Part shown: positions 14,438-18,265 of the stretch, one piece after another
Layout of the letters: each line of letters opens with the position of its first letter
Position numbering within the stretch: the stretch's first letter is position 1
Source of the DNA: Cupriavidus sp.
GTDB lineage: Bacteria; Pseudomonadota; Gammaproteobacteria; Burkholderiales; Burkholderiaceae
Assembly: GCA_013362725.1 (NCBI GenBank)
Contig: JABFVP010000637.1
Span: forward strand, 1-18,265
Direction: 5' to 3'
DNA: 18,265 bases
The notes under the pieces: model-generated
Database searches by the model: none
What the model was told of the DNA's origin: nothing
Seen by the model: only the letters and a program-made list of their open reading frames with translations
Translations under genes and position numbers: made by a program

Positions 14438-14463
14438 CGGAACACAGTTCCGCAATGCGGAAC
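14438..14463. promoter_or_regulatory. two interlocked palindromes, candidate IclR operator
   Basis: Two dyads share the half-site GTTCCG: CGGAAC-ACA-GTTCCG (14438-14452) and GTTCCGCA-A-TGCGGAAC (14447-14463, 8-base arms, single-base centre). This gives three half-sites in a row just downstream of the -10 box, over the predicted transcription start. IclR-family proteins bind short palindromes of this size, some using three half-sites, so repression of gcdH by the divergent IclR protein is the simplest reading. Confidence 0.6.
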
Positions 14464-14595
14464 TTCCAGGATGCGGTAAAAAAATCCTCCGCACGATCAC
14501 CGAACCTCTACGAATCACGGAATCCGCCGACGCGGACTGCGGCACGCCAGCCGCCCCGCCCGGCGCTTCCTCCTGCGCTACCGAAGGAGACCTGC

Positions 14596-15789
14596 ATGGC
14601 TGCCAACGCCGAATTCCACTGGGCCGACCCCCTGCTGCTGGACCAGCAACTGAGCGCCGACGAGCGCATGGTGCGCGACGCCGCCGCGGCGTACTGTCAG
14701 GACAAGCTGATGCCGCGCGTGCTGCAGTCGTTCCGCAACGAGAAGACCGACGTCGAGATCTTCCGCGAGATGGGCGAACTCGGCCTGCTGGGTCCGACCA
14801 TCCCCGAGCAATACGGCGGCCCCGGCCTGAACTACGTCAGCTACGGCCTGATTGCGCGGGAAGTCGAGCGCGTCGATTCGGGCTACCGCTCGATGATGAG
14901 CGTGCAGTCGTCGCTGGTGATGGTTCCTATCTACGAATTCGGCACCGAGGCGCAGAAGCAGAAGTACCTGCCCAAGCTGGCCACCGGCGAGTGGATCGGC
15001 TGCTTCGGCCTGACCGAGCCGAACCACGGCTCCGACCCGGGCTCGATGGTCACCCGCGCCAAGAAAGTCGATGGCGGCTACGAGCTGACCGGCGCCAAGA
15101 TGTGGATCACCAACTCGCCGATCGCCGACGTGTTCGTGGTGTGGGCCAAGTTGCAGGGCGAAGACGGCAAGGAAGACATCCGCGGCTTTATCCTGGAAAA
15201 GGGCTGGAAGGGCCTGTCGGCACCGGCCATCCACGGCAAGGTCGGCCTGCGCACGTCGATCACCGGCGAGATCGTGCTCGACCAGGTGTTCGTGCCGGAA
15301 GAGAACATCATGCCAGGCGTGAAGGGCCTGAAGGGTCCGTTCACCTGCCTGAACTCGGCCCGCTACGGCATCGCCTGGGGCGCGCTGGGCGCCGCCGAAT
15401 TCTGCTGGCACACCGCGCGCCAGTACACGCTGGACCGCAAGCAGTTCGGCCGCCCGCTGGCGCAGACGCAGCTGGTGCAGAAGAAACTGGCCGACATGCA
15501 GACCGAGATCACGCTGGGCCTGCAGGGCTGCCTGCGCCTGGGCCGCATGAAAGACGAAGGCACCGCCGCGGTCGAGATTACCTCGATCATGAAGCGCAAC
15601 TCGTGCGGCAAGTCGCTCGACATCGCCCGCGTGGCGCGCGACATGCTGGGCGGCAACGGCATCTCGGACGAGTTCGGCGTGATCCGCCACGTGGTCAATC
15701 TGGAGGTGGTCAACACCTACGAAGGCACGCACGACATCCACGCGCTGATCCTGGGCCGCGCCCAGACCGGCCTGCAGGCCTTCTTCTGA
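14596..15789 (+). CDS. gcdH: glutaryl-CoA dehydrogenase
   Basis: FAD enzyme that converts glutaryl-CoA to crotonyl-CoA and CO2, in lysine, tryptophan and some aromatic degradation routes; electrons pass to ETF. Product 397 residues. It keeps every ACAD feature: GYRSMMSVQSSLVM (97-110) with the glutarate-binding Arg-Ser pair R99/S100, CFGLTEPNHGSDPGSM (136-151), MWITNSPIADVFVVWAK (169-185), RKQFGRPLAQTQLVQ (281-295), and catalytic E376 in NTYEGTHDIHALILGRAQTGLQAF. ATG 14596 has AAGGAGA (14584-14590); the frame is open upstream to 14407 but would start over the promoter. Single-gene transcript from 14437, likely under the divergent IclR protein. The human GCDH-like YRS and YEGTHDIH signatures make this specific. 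Confidence 0.95.
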   Translation: MAANAEFHWADPLLLDQQLSADERMVRDAAAAYCQDKLMPRVLQSFRNEKTDVEIFREMGELGLLGPTIPEQYGGPGLNYVSYGLIAREVERVDSGYRSMMSVQSSLVMVPIYEFGTEAQKQKYLPKLATGEWIGCFGLTEPNHGSDPGSMVTRAKKVDGGYELTGAKMWITNSPIADVFVVWAKLQGEDGKEDIRGFILEKGWKGLSAPAIHGKVGLRTSITGEIVLDQVFVPEENIMPGVKGLKGPFTCLNSARYGIAWGALGAAEFCWHTARQYTLDRKQFGRPLAQTQLVQKKLADMQTEITLGLQGCLRLGRMKDEGTAAVEITSIMKRNSCGKSLDIARVARDMLGGNGISDEFGVIRHVVNLEVVNTYEGTHDIHALILGRAQTGLQAFF

Positions 15790-15798
15790 TCGCGGCAT

Positions 15799-15824
15799 AA
15801 AAAAGCCCGGCGATGAAGCCGGGC
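15799..15824 (-). terminator. intrinsic terminator, best on the minus strand
   Basis: GCCCGGC (15805-15811), loop of six, GCCGGGC (15818-15824). Read on the minus strand the stem is followed by TTTTTT (15804-15799), a classical terminator for transcripts coming from the peroxiredoxin gene. On the plus strand, ten or so bases after gcdH, the hairpin is present but has no T tail. Confidence 0.7.
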
Positions 15825-15882
15825 CAAGCACACTACCAAGGAGACGACGAGGCTGCCCCCGTCGATACAACAGCTGCCTTGC

Positions 15883-15910
15883 ACACGGCCCCGCCCTGGC
15901 GGGGCCGTGT
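15883..15910 (-). terminator. long hairpin abutting the peroxiredoxin stop codon
   Basis: ACACGGCCCC (15883-15892) pairs perfectly with GGGGCCGTGT (15901-15910), and the loop can add three more pairs. It starts at the base after the peroxiredoxin stop codon. On the plus strand it is followed by a weak T-rich stretch (TCATTTGTTG). It may end or protect either convergent transcript. Between this and the hairpin at 15799-15824 no gene is seen. Confidence 0.5.
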
Positions 15911-16549
15911 TCATTTGTTGGGCTGGGGCGTCAGGCGCAGGTACGGTCGCACCGCCTGGTAGCCCTTGGGGAATTTCTCGCGCAGCACGGCTTCATCCTT
16001 CAGCGACGGCACGATCACCACGTCGTCGCCGTCCTGCCAGTTGCCCGGCGTGGCCACGCTGTGGCTGTCGGTCAGCTGCAGCGAGTCGATCACGCGCAGC
16101 ACCTCGTTGAAGTTGCGCCCCGTGCTGGCCGGATAGGTGATGATCAGGCGCACCTTCTTGTTCGGGTCGATGATGAACAGCGAGCGCACCGTCAGGGTCT
16201 CGTTCGCGTTCGGGTGGATCATGTCGTAGAGCTGCGACACCTTGCGGTCGGCGTCGGCCAGGATCGGGAAGTTGACCTCGGTCGCCTGGGTCTCGTTGAT
16301 GTCCGCGATCCAGCCGCGGTGCGAGTCGACGGTATCGACCGACAGCGCAATCGCCTTGACGCCGCGGCGCGCGAATTCATCCTTCAGCCGGGCAGTGAGG
16401 CCCAGTTCGGTGGTGCACACCGGGGTATAGTCGGCCGGGTGCGAGAACAGCACGCCCCAGCTGTCGCCAAGCCACGCATGGAAACGGATGCGGCCTTCGC
16501 TGGAATCCTGCTCGAAGTCCGGGGCGATATCGCCAAGACGCAACGCCAT
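15911..16549 (-). CDS. 1-Cys peroxiredoxin (Prx6 type)
   Basis: Thiol peroxidase of the Prx6 group, reducing H2O2 and alkyl hydroperoxides in the cytoplasm. The 212-residue product has the peroxidatic motif HPADYTPVCTTELG with C45, and no other cysteine anywhere, which fits the 1-Cys mechanism. A conserved Arg follows in ITYPASTGRNFNEVLRVIDSLQ. The C-terminal extension (VIVPSLKDEAVLREKFPKGYQAVRPYLRLTPQP) is the Prx6 dimer region. ATG 16549 has AGGAGA (about 16557-16562) upstream; a longer frame to 16570 is not needed. It is convergent with gcdH, with two hairpins between. The upstream 265-base gap holds an AT-rich patch (TATATT on the minus strand, 16611-16616) that may be its -10; no oxidative-stress regulator site was recognised. 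Confidence 0.92.
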   Translation of the reverse strand: MALRLGDIAPDFEQDSSEGRIRFHAWLGDSWGVLFSHPADYTPVCTTELGLTARLKDEFARRGVKAIALSVDTVDSHRGWIADINETQATEVNFPILADADRKVSQLYDMIHPNANETLTVRSLFIIDPNKKVRLIITYPASTGRNFNEVLRVIDSLQLTDSHSVATPGNWQDGDDVVIVPSLKDEAVLREKFPKGYQAVRPYLRLTPQPNK

Positions 16550-16741
16550 GTTCTGTTCTCCTGATTTCACGGTGGAACCAGCGTAACCGGATTGATATCC
16601 AACCCAAACGAATATAAAGTCACTACAAAATCACTCGCAGTCATATAGACATTCTCTGACATTCATCACGCCTGCTTTCGTGCATGCTCGCAATACTCGG
16701 GGCAGCAACCTTGCAGCGAGCCTTGTTCCTGGCGCGTTGCC

Positions 16742-16771
16742 TTGAAAGGGCGACGTGTCGCCACATATGCT
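16742..16771 (+). promoter_or_regulatory. predicted promoter of the DUF883 gene
   Basis: TTGAAA (16742-16747), an 18-base spacer and TATGCT (16766-16771), followed by AAG. The extended -10 (CATATGCTAAG) resembles sigma-S promoters, which fits the known RpoS dependence of E. coli yqjD and elaB. The spacer contains GGCGAC-GT-GTCGCC (16749-16762), a small dyad. Prediction only. Confidence 0.45.
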
Positions 16772-16814
16772 AAGTATCAGACCGTCAAATGCCGTTAGCC
16801 TCGGAGCGTAGAAA

Positions 16815-17141
16815 ATGTCAGAATCCGCACAAACCGAACCAACCGCCCGCAAACAGGAGAAACTGATGAGCGATGTCAAGACCGTGCTGTCCGACGCCGA
16901 GGAACTGCTGAAGCAAGCCGCCTCGACCACCGGGGAAAAGGCCGCCGAACTGCGCGAGCGTGGCATGGGCCTGCTCAAGCAAGCCAAGGAAAAGGCCCAG
17001 GACCTGCAAGACGCCGTCGTCACCAAGAGCAAGGCCGCCGCGCGCGCCACCGACGACTACGTGCACGATCACCCCTGGCGCGCCGTGGGCGTGGCAGCCG
17101 GCGTGGGCCTTCTGATCGGTCTGCTGCTCAACCGCAAGTAA
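16815..17141 (+). CDS. DUF883 (ElaB/YqjD-like) membrane-anchored protein
   Basis: 108-residue protein of the DUF883 family. Residues 20-85 form a long charged amphipathic helix or coiled coil (LSDAEELLKQAASTTGEKAAELRERGMGLLKQAKEKAQ), then DDYVHDHPWRAVGVAAGVGLLIGLLLNRK, a single C-terminal transmembrane anchor with the family's DDYVxxxPW signature. E. coli YqjD and ElaB are tail-anchored inner-membrane proteins that bind ribosomes in stationary phase; the same role here is inferred. Start ATG 16815 has GGAG eight bases upstream and gives family-like length; ATG 16866 with CAGGAGA (16854-16860) is also plausible (91 residues), and both may be used. A hairpin follows at 17184-17206 and the YqjE-like gene after that, the same order as E. 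coli yqjD-yqjE. Confidence 0.88.
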   Translation: MSESAQTEPTARKQEKLMSDVKTVLSDAEELLKQAASTTGEKAAELRERGMGLLKQAKEKAQDLQDAVVTKSKAAARATDDYVHDHPWRAVGVAAGVGLLIGLLLNRK

Positions 17142-17183
17142 GCGCTGCAAATCCGGCGCGGCACGCCACGGCCGCGCCATCGC

Positions 17184-17206
17184 GGCAACCCGCCCGGCGG
17201 GTTGCC
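17184..17206 (+). terminator. hairpin after the DUF883 gene
   Basis: GGCAACCCGC (17184-17193) and GCGGGTTGCC (17197-17206) form a perfect 10-bp stem with a 3-base loop, 42 bases after the stop. No T run follows, so it may attenuate rather than end transcription into the next gene. The remainder of 17142-17364 has no gene. Confidence 0.45.
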
Positions 17207-17364
17207 AATGGCCGGGGCGCCCGGTGTGCCGGTAACGCTGTCGCGGTTGGCCCGTCATGGGCGACCGTTCATTGCCGACACAACCTGGCGCCGTCATCCG
17301 GCCCCGCAAGTTGGATAGGTGCGTACGGCCATGCCGGCGCACCGCTCTTTCACGCCGGAGCCGC

Positions 17365-17745
17365 ATGAGCGAAGCCACCCCTTCCCCCAAGTTCCTCGAT
17401 GCCGTGCGCAATCTCGCCAGCTCGCTCGTGGCGATGGTGCAGACGCGCCTGGAGCTCGCCAGCGTGGAGCTGGCCGAGGAGCGCACGCGCTTGCTGAAGG
17501 TCGCCCTGCTGGCCTTGTTCGGGCTGGCGTTCTTCGGGCTGGGCCTGGTCACGCTGACCGCCCTTATCGCGATCCTGTTCTGGGACACCTACCGCTGGCA
17601 GGCGCTGGGCGCGCTGACGGTGCTCTACCTGGTGCTGTGCGCCGTCTGCCTGGCGTACGCCCGCAACGTGCTGCGCAACGCGCCGCCGATGCTGGAAGCC
17701 ACGCTCGCCGAAATCGACAAAGACCGGGAGATCCTGCGCCAATGA
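17365..17745 (+). CDS. YqjE-like membrane protein (phage holin 3_6 superfamily)
   Basis: 126-residue inner-membrane protein. A soluble amphipathic N-terminus (FLDAVRNLASSLVAMVQTRLELASVELAEERTRL, 10-43) precedes two transmembrane helices at about 46-72 and 79-99 and a short charged tail. This is the layout of Pfam Phage_holin_3_6 (YqjE); despite the name it is a chromosomal housekeeping family, not evidence of a prophage. ATG 17365 has GGAG four bases upstream; the frame is open to 17257 but the added part is not family-like. The stop overlaps the next gene's start as ATGA (17742-17745), so the two are coupled. Together with the DUF883 protein it resembles E. coli yqjDEK. Function in the envelope is unknown. 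Confidence 0.88.
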   Translation: MSEATPSPKFLDAVRNLASSLVAMVQTRLELASVELAEERTRLLKVALLALFGLAFFGLGLVTLTALIAILFWDTYRWQALGALTVLYLVLCAVCLAYARNVLRNAPPMLEATLAEIDKDREILRQ

Positions 17746-18260
17746 GCACACTCGATCCTGACGACGCCACGTCCGCACGCGACCGCGGCGAATACCCGCG
17801 CGCGCCCCGGTTCACGCAGGAGGTGCGCCTGCCGCTGGCGGTGCGCAAGGAACTGCTGCTGACCCGCGCCGCCCTCGAACGCCACGATTGCCGGCAGGCG
17901 CTGCACGCGGTACGCGGCGGCGTGCACCGCCTCGGCACCGTCAGTGCCTGGCTGCCGCGGATCGCGCGGCCGGGCTCGTGGATGAAGGTGGTCGGGCTGA
18001 CCAAGGACTACCCGCTGCTCAGCACCGCGGTGACGCTGGCGCTGCCGCTGGTCAAGCGCGTGCCGGTGCTGCGCCTGACCTGGAAGCTGTCCAAGCTGGG
18101 CCTGGCCGCCGGCGCGGCCTACTGGGCCTACAACAGGGCCTATAACACCTGGCGCGATGCCAAGGGCCAGGCGGTGCCGCCCGCCAGCGTGCCGACCCCG
18201 GCCCCGGCCGGCACCCCGCCCGCCGCCGACACCGGCTTCCGTGATCCGCTGATTCCCTGA
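17742..18260 (+). CDS. conserved-looking small protein downstream of YqjE-like gene (possibly DUF3318)
   Basis: 172 residues. A charged N-terminus (1-30) is followed by LPLAVRKELLLTRAALERHDCRQALHAVRGGVHRLG (30-65), a helical region, then moderately hydrophobic helices around 91-107 and 118-131 (LLSTAVTLALPLVKRVPV; KLGLAAGAAYWAYNRAY) and a proline/alanine-rich disordered tail ending FRDPLIP. The hydrophobic parts could be membrane-associated. The ATG overlaps the previous stop (ATGA), so it is made with the YqjE-like protein. Position matches yqjK of E. coli, but I see no clear sequence match to YqjK. From memory it resembles Burkholderiales DUF3318 proteins; that name is low confidence. No enzymatic motif is visible. 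Confidence 0.75.
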   Translation: MSTLDPDDATSARDRGEYPRAPRFTQEVRLPLAVRKELLLTRAALERHDCRQALHAVRGGVHRLGTVSAWLPRIARPGSWMKVVGLTKDYPLLSTAVTLALPLVKRVPVLRLTWKLSKLGLAAGAAYWAYNRAYNTWRDAKGQAVPPASVPTPAPAGTPPAADTGFRDPLIP

Positions 18261-18265
18261 CGGTC

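Noticed and set aside
14407..14595. Upstream extension of gcdH by 63 codons
   Set aside because: The region holds the promoter and operator palindromes, and ATG 14596 has a strong AAGGAGA.
15825..15882. SD-like AAGGAGACGACG between the two hairpins after gcdH, hinting at a small gene
   Set aside because: No start codon with a sensible reading frame follows, and the interval is only about 58 bases between terminator-like stems.
17365..17745. Prophage remnant suggested by the holin family name
   Set aside because: The family is the chromosomal YqjE group beside a YqjD-like gene; no phage genes, integrase or attachment sites are nearby.
1..18265. CRISPR array, tRNA, insertion sequence or long repeats
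   Set aside because: Reading through both strands showed no repeated spacer pattern, no cloverleaf, no transposase and no terminal inverted repeats.

Overview
The window is about two-thirds G+C, densely coded, and reads as chromosomal DNA from a Burkholderiales beta-proteobacterium. Gene content and order (kynBUA beside an Lrp/AsnC gene, gcdH beside an IclR gene, a yqjD/yqjE-like membrane set) point to Cupriavidus or a close relative. This taxon call rests on protein style and recalled synteny, not on a search. No tRNA, rRNA, CRISPR array, insertion sequence or prophage was seen.

Layout. (1) 1-230: end of an MFS transporter gene. (2) 369-3585, plus strand: pdxH (vitamin B6 oxidase), cfa (cyclopropane fatty acid synthase) and a DUF72 protein. 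(3) 3593-4135, minus: msrA. (4) 4213-8804, minus: a catabolic-looking operon, in transcription order a NicX-like ring-cleavage dioxygenase gene, an alpha/beta hydrolase, an acyl-CoA-dehydrogenase-fold flavoprotein and an AMP-forming acyl-CoA ligase, with two ATGA stop/start overlaps. Divergent from it, 8963-9998 plus, lie a flavin reductase domain and a MarR domain. (5) 9995-10477, minus: an Lrp/AsnC regulator, divergent from kynB-kynU-kynA (10636-13484), the tryptophan-to-anthranilate pathway. (6) 13504-14277, minus: an IclR regulator, divergent from gcdH, glutaryl-CoA dehydrogenase (14596-15789). (7) 15911-16549, minus: a 1-Cys peroxiredoxin. (8) 16815-18260, plus: a DUF883 (YqjD/ElaB-like) protein, a YqjE-like holin-superfamily membrane protein and a third small protein.

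The most interesting part is 4.2-10.0 kb. The flavin reductase frame has no stop codon before the MarR domain, and the MarR domain has no ribosome binding site and lies in another frame. Joined by a one-base shift they would give a reductase-MarR fusion of the kind known for the C1 reductase of p-hydroxyphenylacetate hydroxylase. The NicX-like gene opposite has lost an internal segment of roughly 55 codons, including the region of a metal ligand, and is frameshifted. The ACAD-fold protein has no catalytic glutamate at either usual place, so it may be a flavin monooxygenase served by that reductase. I infer a poorly described aromatic or N-heteroaromatic degradation locus that is decaying in this strain, while the genes around it are intact.

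Three divergent intergenic regions hold clean palindromes that fit the neighbouring regulators: 8932-8943 (MarR), 10506-10524 (Lrp/KynR) and 14438-14463 (IclR).
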